Source of the DNA: Bacteroidota bacterium
GTDB lineage: Bacteria; Bacteroidota; Bacteroidia; Bacteroidales; Tenuifilaceae
Assembly (NCBI GenBank): GCA_029560875.1
Contig: JAKQKB010000171.1
Location: 1 to 64,000 of the forward strand
Length of the DNA stretch: 64,000 bases
Direction: 5' to 3'
The notes beneath the pieces are model-generated. The model searched no databases. It was not told where the DNA came from and worked only from the letters and a program-made list of their open reading frames with translations. This document shows positions 29,257 through 39,100 of this stretch, in pieces. Numbering within the stretch: position 1 is the first letter of the stretch; each line of letters begins with the position of its first letter. The position numbers and the translations under genes were made by a program.

Positions 29257-30027
29257 TTAGAATCGAAGATGCTTTACCGATTCGCTATTGTTTATTAAGC
29301 GTTTCATCGACTCAATTCCAATCTTAATTTGTTCCTCCACAAACAGGTTATCGACCTTTTTATCGCTATCGGTAGTTTTTACACCTTCCGAAATCATAGG
29401 CTGGTCGGTAACAAGTAGCATAGCACCCGTTGGAATTTCGTTATAGAAACCAACTGTAAATATAGTAGCTGTTTCCATATCTATTGCCATAGCTCGGGTT
29501 AATCGTAGATATTCTTTAAAATTATCATCGTATTCCCATACTCTGCGGTTGGTAGTTACAACAGTTCCTGTCCAGTAGTCGCGTTGGTGATTCTTAATGG
29601 TTGACGAAACAACGCGCTGAAGTGTAAATGCAGGTAGTGCAGGCACTTCTGGGGGCATATAGTCATTCGATGTACCTTCGTGGCGAATTGCCGCAATTGG
29701 GATAATAAAATCGCCTACCTCATTTTTCTTCTTTAATCCGCCGCATTTGCCAAGGAATAAAACTGCTTTGGGTTTTATGGCACTTAAAAGGTCCATAATT
29801 GTTGCAGCATTAGGACTTCCCATTCCAAAGTCAATCATTGTAATACCATCTGCTGTGGCGCAAGGCATATTGGCAAGTGGGTTTACAATTTCAACGTTGT
29901 GATATTTGGCAAAAAACTCCAAATAACCCCTAAAGTTTGTAAGCAAAATGTGGGAGCCAAAATCCTCAAGCTTTTGTCCGGTATACCGGGGAAGCCAATT
30001 CTCTACAATTTCTTCTTTGGTCTTCAT
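29257..30027 (-). CDS. amn: AMP nucleosidase, short Bacteroidota form
   Basis: 256 residues of the nucleoside phosphorylase superfamily: ITMIDFGMGSPNAATIMDLL, then AVLFLGKCGGLKKKNEVGD, EGTSNDYMPPEVPALP, and AMAIDMETATIFTVGFYNEI. The enzyme splits AMP to adenine and ribose 5-phosphate. It is much shorter than the E. coli Amn because it lacks the N-terminal regulatory domain, as is usual in this phylum. It is the first gene of the five-gene operon; a -7 box is seen upstream at 30146-30153. Confidence 0.88.
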   Translation of the reverse strand: MKTKEEIVENWLPRYTGQKLEDFGSHILLTNFRGYLEFFAKYHNVEIVNPLANMPCATADGITMIDFGMGSPNAATIMDLLSAIKPKAVLFLGKCGGLKKKNEVGDFIIPIAAIRHEGTSNDYMPPEVPALPAFTLQRVVSSTIKNHQRDYWTGTVVTTNRRVWEYDDNFKEYLRLTRAMAIDMETATIFTVGFYNEIPTGAMLLVTDQPMISEGVKTTDSDKKVDNLFVEEQIKIGIESMKRLINNSESVKHLRF

Positions 30028-30144
30028 ATGTGTTGTTTTAGTTTAGATTCTTGTACTGGTTAAATTGTGTTCTGCAATAAAACATGCTACTTTTTTAATA
30101 AATTTTAGTTGCAATATCTATCTTTTTTTGAAAAAATAAATTTT

Positions 30145-30174
30145 GCAAAGATACTTCTTCCCATTAAAAGCAAA
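30145..30174 (-). promoter_or_regulatory. Probable promoter of the amn-holA operon
   Basis: On the minus strand TTTG (30174-30171), 17 bases, then TATCTTTGC (30153-30145). The -7 box is a full match to the Bacteroidota consensus; the spacing is 2 bases shorter than usual. The leader to the start at 30027 would be about 115 bases. Confidence 0.5.
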
Positions 30175-30341
30175 AATAGTGTTTTTAAACATAGTAAGTG
30201 GAATTCAAACTTTATTTTGATATAGTATTGCTTGTCAGAGTTTTATGTTTTCAGTTCTTAATGCTTAAATAATCTTAATATTGTAAATATGTAATAAACA
30301 TCACCTTCGGCTAGGTTTTATAGTATAAACATCTATATATG

Positions 30342-30371
30342 TTGCTACAAATAATCTTATATATATTTTTG
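30342..30371 (+). promoter_or_regulatory. Bacteroidota-type promoter placed directly at the start codon
   Basis: TTG at 30342-30344, exactly 19 bases, then TATTTTTG (30364-30371), followed by C: a full consensus match. Only four bases separate it from the ATG at 30376, so the transcript should begin at or next to that codon. Confidence 0.75.
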
Positions 30372-30375
30372 CACT

Positions 30376-30846
30376 ATGAGCGAAATGGTCAAGATACCGC
30401 TAAATCTACCTAGTTACTCCTGTAAAACAAGGGTAGTAGAATCGGGATTGCAAATATTTGACCCTATAAGGAAAAAGTATGTGCAACTAACGCCCGAAGA
30501 GTGGGTTCGTCAGCATTTTATCAATTATTTGGTTGAGCAATGTGGTGTACCTGCAGGTTTAATTGGTGTAGAGGTCGCTCTGAAATTAAACGCAGTAAAC
30601 CATCGGGCCGATATTGTAATCTATAGTAAGCAGGGAAATCCTATTGCTCTTGTTGAATGCAAGGCCCCTGAGGTGGAATTAAAAGCCCCTGTTATTGAGC
30701 AAATAGGAAGATACAATGTCCATTTTAAGGCAAAGTATCTGTTTATAACAAATGGTTTAAAACATTACAGCGTAATAGTGGATTGGGAGAATAAACAGTT
30801 TATGCCATTATCGACCATTCCTAGTTATATTGAAATGATTAGTTAA
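30376..30846 (+). CDS. HsdR N-terminal domain-like PD-(D/E)xK protein
   Basis: 156 residues matching the stand-alone type I restriction R-subunit N-terminal domain (HSDR_N_2). Seen: a conserved start LTPEEWVRQHFINYL, and a PD-(D/E)xK nuclease core with Asp79 (HRADIVIY), Glu94-Cys-Lys96 (LVECKAP) and Gln109 (VIEQIGRYN). No methylase, specificity or helicase gene is near, so this is not a restriction system. Members sit beside holA in many Bacteroidota; a DNA repair or replication role is conceivable but unproven. The promoter position suggests a leaderless mRNA. The next gene starts 17 bases downstream. Confidence 0.8.
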   Translation: MSEMVKIPLNLPSYSCKTRVVESGLQIFDPIRKKYVQLTPEEWVRQHFINYLVEQCGVPAGLIGVEVALKLNAVNHRADIVIYSKQGNPIALVECKAPEVELKAPVIEQIGRYNVHFKAKYLFITNGLKHYSVIVDWENKQFMPLSTIPSYIEMIS

Positions 30847-30863
30847 CACAATATCTACTTATT

Positions 30864-32327
30864 ATGAGCAACTTGGAGAAATATTTTGAGAAATTCCGAA
30901 ACAATATTGTCGGAATCGATGCAACATATAAGACCGTTTATGGTGAGCAAAAGTTAATTTATGCCGATTGGATTGCCAGCGGCAGGCTTTATCGTCCTAT
31001 TGAGGATAAGATGCTCGACGTATTTGGTCCAATGGTAGCCAATACTCATACCGAGAGTAGTCATACCGGTAAGTTTATGACCGACGCTTACCATTTCGCC
31101 TTAAAGGAAATTAAACGTCATGTAAATGCTGGCAAGGAGGATGTTATTGTTACCTCAGGTTTTGGAATGACCTCCTCTATCAATAAATTTCAACGTATAC
31201 TGGGATTTAAGAATAGCAGTTTTGTATTCGAGAATCCAAAGGAGCGCCCTGTAGTGTTTGTAACCCACATGGAACATCACTCTAACCAAACCTCGTGGTA
31301 CGAAACTATTGCTGAGGTGGTAGTGGTAGAGCCAGATAATCGTTTAACCGTTTCGCCCGACGAACTCCGCAAGGTTGTTAAGAAATATGCCGACAGACCA
31401 ATGAAAATTGGCTCGTTTACTGCTTGCAGTAATGTTACAGGTATTAAAACTCCTTACCACGAGCTTGCCAAGGTAATGCACGAGGAGGGTGGTTTGTGTT
31501 TTGTTGATTTTGCAGCATCGGCACCCTATGTGGAAATGAACATGCATCCCGCTGACCCAATGATGAAGCTCGATGCAATTTTCTTCTCGCCCCATAAATT
31601 TCTTGGTGGTCCTGGTGCTTCGGGAGTGTTGATATTTAACTCGCAGCTTTATAAAAATCGTGTTCCCGACCATCCGGGCGGTGGTACAGTGGACTGGACA
31701 AACCCTTGGGGTGAGTATAAGTATATTGATGACATCGAGCGTCGTGAGGATGGCGGAACTCCTGGTTTCCTTCAGGCAATCAGAACTGCTTATGCAATTA
31801 GGCTTAAGGAGCAAATGGGTACTGATAATATTCAGAAGCGTGAAGAGGAATTGGTTGAACTTGCATTCGAGAAAACTAAAGGAATTCCTGGTTTGCACAT
31901 TTTGGCCGATAATTGCAGGAATAGGATAGGGGCAATATCTTTCTACATGGAGAATATTCACTATAACCTTGTAGTTACTCTGCTTAGTGAGCGTTACGGA
32001 ATACAAATGCGAGGTGGATGTGTTTGTGCCGGAACTTATGGTCACTTCTTGTTGAATGTAACCAAGGAGCAATCGCACAAGATTACCGATATGATTAATC
32101 ACGGCGATTTATCGGAAAAACCAGGTTGGGTACGTTGGTCAATTCATCCAACCACAACCAATGCAGAGGTTGAGTATATTGCCAATGCTTTGAGGGAGAT
32201 TGCTAAAAATGCTAGTATTTGGAAGGAAGACTATACATACTGCAAACACTCCAACGAGTTTTGCAATAAGAATCCTGAGGCCAGAAAATTCTGGACCCCA
32301 GTTCAGGAGCATTTCAATTTAGATTAG
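30864..32327 (+). CDS. Class V aminotransferase-fold PLP enzyme
   Basis: 487 residues, fold-type I PLP enzyme of the cysteine desulfurase/class V group. Visible motifs: IYADWIASGRLYRPIE, HTESSHTGKFMTDAYHFA, VTHMEHHSNQTSW, FVDFAASAPYVEM (PLP Asp) and the anchoring lysine near residue 246 in FFSPHKFLGGPG. A CVCAG motif (near residue 393, GGCVCAGTYGH) could act as an active-site cysteine loop. It is longer than SufS/IscS by about 80 residues, and the exact reaction is not known. Its 3' end overlaps the convergent GNAT gene by 4 bases. Confidence 0.8.
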   Translation: MSNLEKYFEKFRNNIVGIDATYKTVYGEQKLIYADWIASGRLYRPIEDKMLDVFGPMVANTHTESSHTGKFMTDAYHFALKEIKRHVNAGKEDVIVTSGFGMTSSINKFQRILGFKNSSFVFENPKERPVVFVTHMEHHSNQTSWYETIAEVVVVEPDNRLTVSPDELRKVVKKYADRPMKIGSFTACSNVTGIKTPYHELAKVMHEEGGLCFVDFAASAPYVEMNMHPADPMMKLDAIFFSPHKFLGGPGASGVLIFNSQLYKNRVPDHPGGGTVDWTNPWGEYKYIDDIERREDGGTPGFLQAIRTAYAIRLKEQMGTDNIQKREEELVELAFEKTKGIPGLHILADNCRNRIGAISFYMENIHYNLVVTLLSERYGIQMRGGCVCAGTYGHFLLNVTKEQSHKITDMINHGDLSEKPGWVRWSIHPTTTNAEVEYIANALREIAKNASIWKEDYTYCKHSNEFCNKNPEARKFWTPVQEHFNLD

Positions 32328-32890
32328 CTTTTAGGAACCCGAGGTTTTGGGTTGAGGAGCTGGAGCATCACTTCATCTTCCCAACCTTCCCTTGTTTTTA
32401 GCCACGATTTTTTAACTCCAACCTTTTCGAAGCTTTTGTTTTCGAACAATTGTAGACTAACTGTATTGTTTGCCGAGATATTACAGTAAAGTTGGTTTAG
32501 CTGAATAATTTCGAAACTGTATCGGATAAGTAGGCTTAATGCCTCCGAGGCATAACCTTTTTGCCTATGTTCTTTGTTGGAAATAAGAATTCCAAGCCCA
32601 GCACGTTGATGGTAAGGGTCAAAATCGAAAAGGTCAATTAAACCCACAGGAAAGTTCATTAACGAACTCTGATTTTTTGCCTCAATAATCAACCTGAGTT
32701 GCTTGGTTTCCCATATATCAAGGTGTGCGGTTTCTATATATTTTTTAAGAACAAAACGTGAAAATGGAGTAATGGTGTTGCTTACAGTCCATATCTCCAT
32801 GTTGTTCTCCCAATTGTAAAGTGTTTCAATATCAGTTGGTTCTGGAGCCCTCAGTTTTACAACACTATTTTCCAGAATATTCTCTGTCAT
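32324..32890 (-). CDS. GNAT family N-acetyltransferase
   Basis: 188 residues of the RimJ/RimL type: VKLRAPEPTDIETLYNWENN at the start, then GLGILISNKEHRQKGYASEA, the acetyl-CoA pyrophosphate-binding loop, and ENKSFEKVGVKKSW near the end. It transfers an acetyl group to an amine on a small molecule or protein terminus; the target is unknown. It lies 17 bases downstream of the PorE-like gene on the same strand and overlaps the class V aminotransferase tail by 4 bases. Confidence 0.85.
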   Translation of the reverse strand: MTENILENSVVKLRAPEPTDIETLYNWENNMEIWTVSNTITPFSRFVLKKYIETAHLDIWETKQLRLIIEAKNQSSLMNFPVGLIDLFDFDPYHQRAGLGILISNKEHRQKGYASEALSLLIRYSFEIIQLNQLYCNISANNTVSLQLFENKSFEKVGVKKSWLKTREGWEDEVMLQLLNPKPRVPKS

Positions 32891-32907
32891 CCAGTTTGTT
32901 TTGTGAA

Positions 32908-35379
32908 TTACTTGAATTTAACAATCATTGCGTTAGGGTATCCCAGAGGGTTTATCTTTTCTAGGTTCGATTGTGCCTGTTCTTTTGAACTATATGTACC
33001 AAAATAATACCTGTAAATTCCATCGGTTCCCTTTTGTTCAGTTGGCACAACACCTTTAAATGCACTTTTTTCAACAGGAGTTTCGCTGGTCATTAGCAGA
33101 ATAGTATAAACAGTCTTAGCATTTTCCCTAATACTAAATTCATACTTGACTAACCTGCGAAGTTCAACCTCGCTAACCAAACTTGCATTTGGGAAAAACT
33201 CAACCACCTTGTTAAGAGTCGAAATAGCTTTGGACTTGTTCTCAAAACTGCCAATGTTTAGATAAAATGCAGTACCAATATCTGTTCTGGTTGAGTACAT
33301 ATCTAACTCACGCTCAACGTTCTTAATACTTTGATTGTTGATAGAATCACCAGTTCTAGCAATAAGAATGGTATAGGTTAAGTTCTGAGGTTTAAGATTC
33401 TCAGGAACATCAACATTATCTATCTGTATGCTTTTGTTCCCACTTATAATTTTAATGCTTGCTCGGCGATTCAAACATCTTCCAGCCGGATTATCGCTAC
33501 CATCGGGGTTAATATTCGATGCAATGCTCGACAATGCTCCTAAGCCTTTTACAATAAACCTTCGTTCATCAATGCCTTTGGCTACTAAATATTCCACTAC
33601 AGATTTTGCACGTTTTGATGATAGTTTTAGATTGTAGGTAGGAGAACCCTTGCTATCGGTATGTCCAATCACTTCTATATAAAGTTGAGGATTTGCCTCC
33701 ATCAAACTATAAACTTTCTCAAGTTCAAATTTAGAGTCGCGAGAAAGCGTGTAGCTATCGAAATCGAATAGAATATTCTTGAGTTTTAAAGCAAGGCCTT
33801 GCGAGACTATTTTGGATACAAGGGTAAGTTCTATGTTAAAGTTTTTTTGCGAGTGGGTTTCTGGAATATATAAGTTTACAGGTTCCATTGTGTAGTTTCG
33901 GCTTGTAGCTTCCAGCACATAATTTCCTGGAATAATTTTAGTTGTAAAATCTCCCAATAAACCTGTAGGGTTTACTTGTGCGAAAACAGATGAATCGCTA
34001 ATGTTTTTTATGGTTATAAGGATGCTATCTGAGTTAATTTCGGCATTATCAGAAAGTACAGTTTTGCCAAGTAAAGTGATATACTTTTGAACTATGGCAG
34101 GCTTGATATCAACCTTGTATATCTCATAAAAAGTAATTAAATCCTTACTTACAAGTGGCATTAAACCCGATGTGCTATCGAGCGGAAAGTAGTAGAATTC
34201 ATCGTCGGGTGTGTTTATTGGGTAGCCCATGTTAATTGGAGTGGACCATTTGCCGTTTGGTAGTAGTTTGGAGTAGAAAATATCAAAACCTCCCATTGAG
34301 TTATGTCCCTGCGAAGCAAAGTAAAGAGTTTCTCCATCACTGGAGAGTATTGGTGATTCTTCGTTGTAAGGTGTGTTAATGTCCGAAAGATTCCTAATGT
34401 TACCCCAGGAGCCGTTGGGCATTAAATCGGCCATATAAATGTCAATACCGCCTAATCCGCCCTTCCTGTTTGATGTAAATAGCAATGTTTTATCCTTAGC
34501 AGCAAAGGATGCAAAGGTTTCCCAATCTTTTGAAGATATTCCGTTGTTGAGTTTTTTTACTGGTTGCCACTTACCGTTCACCAAGTTAGAGTAGTAAATA
34601 CTACCAGTTGTTACATCGTTTTTGAATAGCAGAAGTTGTGTTCCGTTTTGGTTAAGTGCAGTTGAATAAACCTCACCTTCAATGGCCAGTTCAAGTGTAA
34701 TGTTTTTGGGGGTACTCCATTTATCTTGCTCTTTGGTGCAGTAAAAAATTCCGCTATAAAACTTCTCCTTAACTGTAAAAATCATCGATTGTCTATCGCC
34801 CGAAAGGGTAGGGTAGTTGCAATTTTTGTTTCGTTCTGCAAAAGGAATTACTTTTTCAGTTTCAATTCTAATAGGAGTTTTTAAAAACTCCCTAGCGTTT
34901 TCGCAGGCCTTTATTTGCTGATTAACGTAATCTAAATTGTAAATATCCTTAACATCGAGCCTTTCTTTAAACTGAGAGAAAACTTCTAGTGCCTTATCAA
35001 GCATATGGTTTACCATGTATGCTTCTCCTAGGTTAAAAAGTGAAACAGGAGGGGCTTGTGTTTCTTTGTAAGAACCCTCATTATATTTTGGGTTAATGCT
35101 TTTTGTCGCATTTTCAAGGTAGGGTATTGCTTTACTTTTTAGCCCTGGAATGTTTAGGTAACATTGCCCAAGCCTATAGTTTACATTGGCATTGGTTGAA
35201 TCCATTCTATACAATTTCTGGTACAGAGGAAGGGCTTCGCGGTAATCCTGCATTAGAATGTAGTATTCGGCATCGGTAAACGTTTGCTTGAACAAATTAC
35301 TTTGGGCAAGCAGTGAGTTAAACGATGAGAGAAACACTAGAATCGTAATCAGAAATTTTATGGGTAATCTTCTATTCAT
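32908..35379 (-). CDS. PorE-like OmpA family protein with TPR, propeller and SPOR-like ends
   Basis: 823 residues from the ATG at 35379 (MNRRLPIKFLITILVFLSS, cleavage after LLAQ); an ATG 7 codons upstream is less fitting. Order: N-terminal TPR repeats (YREALPLYQKLYRMD), a PD40/WD40-like propeller (LLFTSNRKGGLGGIDIYMAD, DGETLYFASQGHNSMGG), a carboxypeptidase-regulatory-like beta domain, an OmpA peptidoglycan-binding domain (VIGHTDSKGSPTYNLKLS), then about 180 extra residues with two SPOR-like stretches (FYLNIGSFENKSKA and YYFGTYSSKEQAQ). This is the architecture of PorE, which links the T9SS to peptidoglycan in Porphyromonas. Unlike PorE it has no lipobox cysteine. A -7-like box lies at 35466-35473. 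Confidence 0.8.
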   Translation of the reverse strand: MNRRLPIKFLITILVFLSSFNSLLAQSNLFKQTFTDAEYYILMQDYREALPLYQKLYRMDSTNANVNYRLGQCYLNIPGLKSKAIPYLENATKSINPKYNEGSYKETQAPPVSLFNLGEAYMVNHMLDKALEVFSQFKERLDVKDIYNLDYVNQQIKACENAREFLKTPIRIETEKVIPFAERNKNCNYPTLSGDRQSMIFTVKEKFYSGIFYCTKEQDKWSTPKNITLELAIEGEVYSTALNQNGTQLLLFKNDVTTGSIYYSNLVNGKWQPVKKLNNGISSKDWETFASFAAKDKTLLFTSNRKGGLGGIDIYMADLMPNGSWGNIRNLSDINTPYNEESPILSSDGETLYFASQGHNSMGGFDIFYSKLLPNGKWSTPINMGYPINTPDDEFYYFPLDSTSGLMPLVSKDLITFYEIYKVDIKPAIVQKYITLLGKTVLSDNAEINSDSILITIKNISDSSVFAQVNPTGLLGDFTTKIIPGNYVLEATSRNYTMEPVNLYIPETHSQKNFNIELTLVSKIVSQGLALKLKNILFDFDSYTLSRDSKFELEKVYSLMEANPQLYIEVIGHTDSKGSPTYNLKLSSKRAKSVVEYLVAKGIDERRFIVKGLGALSSIASNINPDGSDNPAGRCLNRRASIKIISGNKSIQIDNVDVPENLKPQNLTYTILIARTGDSINNQSIKNVERELDMYSTRTDIGTAFYLNIGSFENKSKAISTLNKVVEFFPNASLVSEVELRRLVKYEFSIRENAKTVYTILLMTSETPVEKSAFKGVVPTEQKGTDGIYRYYFGTYSSKEQAQSNLEKINPLGYPNAMIVKFK

Positions 35380-35592
35380 TGATTTATTGATGATTTGCAT
35401 TGTAACTCAGGTATAATAGGCTTTCTGAAATAATTCATCTAAAGGAACAACTTCCTTATTAAAAGCAAATTTAACATAAATTCAATAAACTGATTAAAAA
35501 ACTTTTCCACAGTATTTAACCCCAACCATTTTGTTAAAAATAAGAGCCAAATTTGTTGAGGATAAAAAGGAAAATCTTTACTTAAGAATTTT

Positions 35593-35622
35593 TTGGTGGG
35601 TTTTGAATTATTATTAATTTTG
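35593..35622 (+). promoter_or_regulatory. Bacteroidota-type promoter of the Rhs toxin operon
   Basis: TTG at 35593-35595, exactly 19 bases, then TAATTTTG at 35615-35622. The first gene starts at 35666, giving a leader of about 38 bases. No other promoter of this quality is seen further along the operon. Confidence 0.75.
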
Positions 35623-35665
35623 TTTATATAATTAACATTATAGATTAATCTAAAATATATTAGAA

Positions 35666-36112
35666 ATGATAAAAAGTTTATTATTTGTTTTTTTGGGAAC
35701 TATTTCTATGTTTAGTGTTGCTCAGCAGAAAGTAAACTATTCTTATGATAACAACGGAAATAGGGAATCTAGGATTATAACATTAAAGGCTACACCACAA
35801 AATACTGCGGTTGGTAGTAAATTAGACTCTTCGATAGTTAATAAATATGAACAACCTGTAGAGAATATTATAGTAGAGCCTCGTGTTTACCCAAATCCTG
35901 TTCATACAACTTTGTTTTTTGTTCCTCAAGGAAATAGTAATGGGATAAAATTGAATGTCTTACTAGTTGATTTGACGGGAAAGGTGGTTTATAGAGCCGT
36001 GAGTCAAAGTAATAGGTTAGAAATAGATGTTTCAAACTTAACTCAAGGTGTATATATCCTCAAGGCATTTGGAGATAGAAAAAATTATTCATGGAAAATT
36101 ATTAAAGAGTAA
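35666..36112 (+). CDS. Small T9SS type A protein with a single Rhs-like YD motif
   Basis: 148 residues. A signal peptide (MIKSLLFVFLGTISMFSVAQ) is followed at once by VNYSYDNNGNRESRI, which matches the Rhs YD-repeat signature Y.YD..GNR. A low-complexity linker of about 45 residues leads to a type A T9SS sorting domain (VYPNPVHTTLFFV, LLVDLTGKVVYRA, GVYILKAFGDRK). There is no room for an enzyme. It is the first gene of the Rhs operon, 36 bases before the Rhs gene. I infer a partner role in exporting or displaying the Rhs protein; it could also simply be a decayed Rhs copy that kept both ends. Confidence 0.75.
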   Translation: MIKSLLFVFLGTISMFSVAQQKVNYSYDNNGNRESRIITLKATPQNTAVGSKLDSSIVNKYEQPVENIIVEPRVYPNPVHTTLFFVPQGNSNGIKLNVLLVDLTGKVVYRAVSQSNRLEIDVSNLTQGVYILKAFGDRKNYSWKIIKE

Positions 36113-36148
36113 GAAACTCTCAAATCTAATTATTCAATATTATTCACT

Positions 36149-39100
36149 ATGAAGAAGTATATTCTACAATACATATTGTTGGGTTTAATTACTTTGTTAT
36201 TTAATAGCAATTTACGCTCTCAAATAAATACTAATTTACCAGTTGGCAGTTTGTCAGGTAGTTATTCTGTAAATCAAAACGGAGCAGTTACTTATTCTAT
36301 TCCAATTGAAATACCTGCAGGAAAAGGTGGGTTAACTCCACAAATCTCTCTAGTTTACAATAGTCAAGGAGGGGATGGTATTTTAGGTGTGGGTTGGAGT
36401 ATTTCTGGAACTTCATCTATTGCTAGAACACCTCAAACCTACGTTCATGATGGCCTGTCTTATGGAATTACTTTAACAAGTAACGATAGGTTTTCACTTG
36501 ACGGGAACAGATTGATGCTTACCTCTACTGGGGTTGCTTATGGAGCTGATGGAGCAACCTATGGAACTGAATTAGAAACATTTTCAAGAATAACATCATA
36601 CGGCAGTCCTGAGCCTTATTGGTTTAAAGTCGAAACAAAGGATGGGCGTGATCTTTTCTATGGAATTAATGAAGATGCAAGGTTGAGAACTCATGGTGTT
36701 TGGAAAATATTTAACTGGTTATTATCTCGTATAGATGACAAAAGAGGCAATCAAATATTTTTTTATTACAACAATGGCTATGGTGAAGCCTCTCTGGATA
36801 GGATAGAATATTCAGGTATTCAGGTTAGATTTAATTATGAAACTAGACCAGACCAAAACAAATTTTTTATTGCCGGAGGTGAATTAAAACAAAGTCAACG
36901 ATTAATTTCATTAGAAATAAATGTTGCGGGTACCAAACTTAAAGAGTATAAGTTTACCTATGTAGAGGGCAACAAAAGCAAGTTGTATTCAGTTACAGAA
37001 TTTGGAAGGAACGGAGAACAGCTTAATCCTACAATAATTGATTGGGGTGCTGTAAAGCCAAGTTTCTCCGAAAGTAATTCATTTTTAGTTGAAAGTGGAC
37101 GATCAAAGCGTTATTACTTTGGTGATTTCAATGGAGATGGAAGGTGTGATTTTATATTAACATCAGGTAAGAGTGAGGTGGGTGCTACTCACGATAAGTG
37201 GGATTTATACTTGGCAAACTATGATGGAACTTATTATACAAAGCAAACAGGTGGAACTTTAAATTCCGATTTTAAAGGGTTTTATGTTACCGATGTTAAC
37301 AATGATGGCAAGATGGATGCGCTTATGCGTAAATCCGTCAAATATACTTATTGCTGTATCCCCTGTGAAAGTGGAGGGACTTTTCCTATAGAACAAGCTA
37401 TCGGGTCAGGAAATGATGTTGAAGTAATACTAGAAGAGCGCGCCTCTTCGGAAGAGAAGATGATTGTACTACCTCCTGATGATCCAGATCCTAATTGCTG
37501 TCAAGCATACTGCTCCTACAATAGGGAATCATTTTTCTTTTACACCTATAATGGTACCTCAATGGTGAGGGGAAGTCAAAGTTACGATATAGTATTAGAA
37601 AACTCTCCAACTGATATTATAATGTATACTGGACAAGACTTTGATGGTGATGGAAAGTCTGATTATTTGATTCTAGATAAAAATAAGAATTACAAAAGTT
37701 TAAGACTTTCGAGTTCATACGTTCAAGCACCTCCTAGTTTTAATACACCCAACAGTGTTGATTTTTTAGATTTTAACGGCGATGGAGCTACTGATATAAT
37801 GTTGATTAAGGATGGTAATTGTAAAATACTTTCCGTAAACAACCTAACTCGTAAACTTGATGTAATTTATGAATCGGGGTTTCCTACTAAATGGCATCGT
37901 ATATTTTTGGGCGATTTTAATGGTGATGCTAAAACAGATATACTCTCTTATACTTATACTGGAGATAAGACATGGAGAATTAGCTTTTCCAATGGCACCG
38001 GCTTTGCTTGGCCCTATGTTGAAGATCTACCATTATTGAAAAAGGATCCTGAAAAAGATGACTTAGACAATAATGTATATGTACAGGATTTGAATAATGA
38101 TGGGAAAGATGACATTCTTGAAGTATATTCTAATTTTGTAAATGGCATAGCCTCAGAAGCAACTTATAATTATTTTATCAATAATGGTAATGGCTTTTTT
38201 ACAAAAGAATCTCTTGTTACAGGACTTTCAAGTCATAAAAATAATGTGTCTTTTTTTGATAGAGATGGAGATGGAATCGTTGATTTATTAGATCGACAGG
38301 GTTTTTTGAATGAACCTTTTAAAACTATTTTTTTCCATAAAGAAGAAAGTACAAATTTGGTAAGCTCTATAACGGATGGGTTTGGAAGGAAACTCAGTAT
38401 TACCTACAATACCCTACCCAAAATCTCAGGTTCTAGTTATACTTCAGAAATAGGGCTAGCATTCCCATTAATGAACTTCAATGGAGCGTTAAATGTTGTT
38501 ACAAACACAAGCAGTAGTTATACAGGACTTGAAACAACATCCATTAATTACAAGTATACCGCTGCAATTATTCATAGACAAGGGAAAGGTTTTTTGGGAT
38601 TTAAAAAGTTTACCCAAACCAATCAGCTGACGGGATTAAGTTCGAGCACTGAAATAGAGATTATGCCTACAGTATTTTTACCAATGGTAAAGAAAGTTGA
38701 TGTAACCCTTGGCGCTCAGAGTGTGAGTAGTACGCTAAATACGAATATCATAAAAAATCTTGGCAATAAACGGTTCTTTACATATATCGAGAAACAATCA
38801 ATAACTGATGCTTTGAAAGGAATTACCAATACCGTGACTCACACTTACGATAGCGAAAATTGCGGAAATATAACCAAGATTGAAACTCAGTATGGTAATG
38901 ATCTGAAAGAAACTGTTGTTAACACTTATACTAAAGTAGAGGCTTGGTGCAATTCAAAACTTCAGACTGCAACAATTACACGCACGCGAACTAAACCTGC
39001 AAGTTCGCATACTGCCAACTATACTTATTCGTATTATGCTAATGGATTGCTTCAGAGTAAGAACGGAATGGGATTAACAAAAACCTTCGCGTACGATAGT

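Larger units (their letters stand above)
30028..30375. other. Divergent intergenic region, amn and HsdR-N-like gene
   Basis: 348 bases without a gene. It holds a minus-strand -7-like box TATCTTTGC (30153 down to 30145) for amn, with a TTTG about 17 bases further out, and a strong plus-strand promoter at 30342-30371. The rest is AT-rich with no repeat worth noting. Confidence 0.7.

Noticed and set aside
31344..32102. 252-codon open frame on the minus strand
   Set aside because: It lies wholly inside the class V aminotransferase gene, has no family pattern, and is an antisense shadow of a well-conserved enzyme.
30376..32327. Restriction-modification or defence island
   Set aside because: Only an HsdR N-terminal-like domain is present; there is no methylase, specificity subunit or helicase, and the neighbour is a PLP enzyme.
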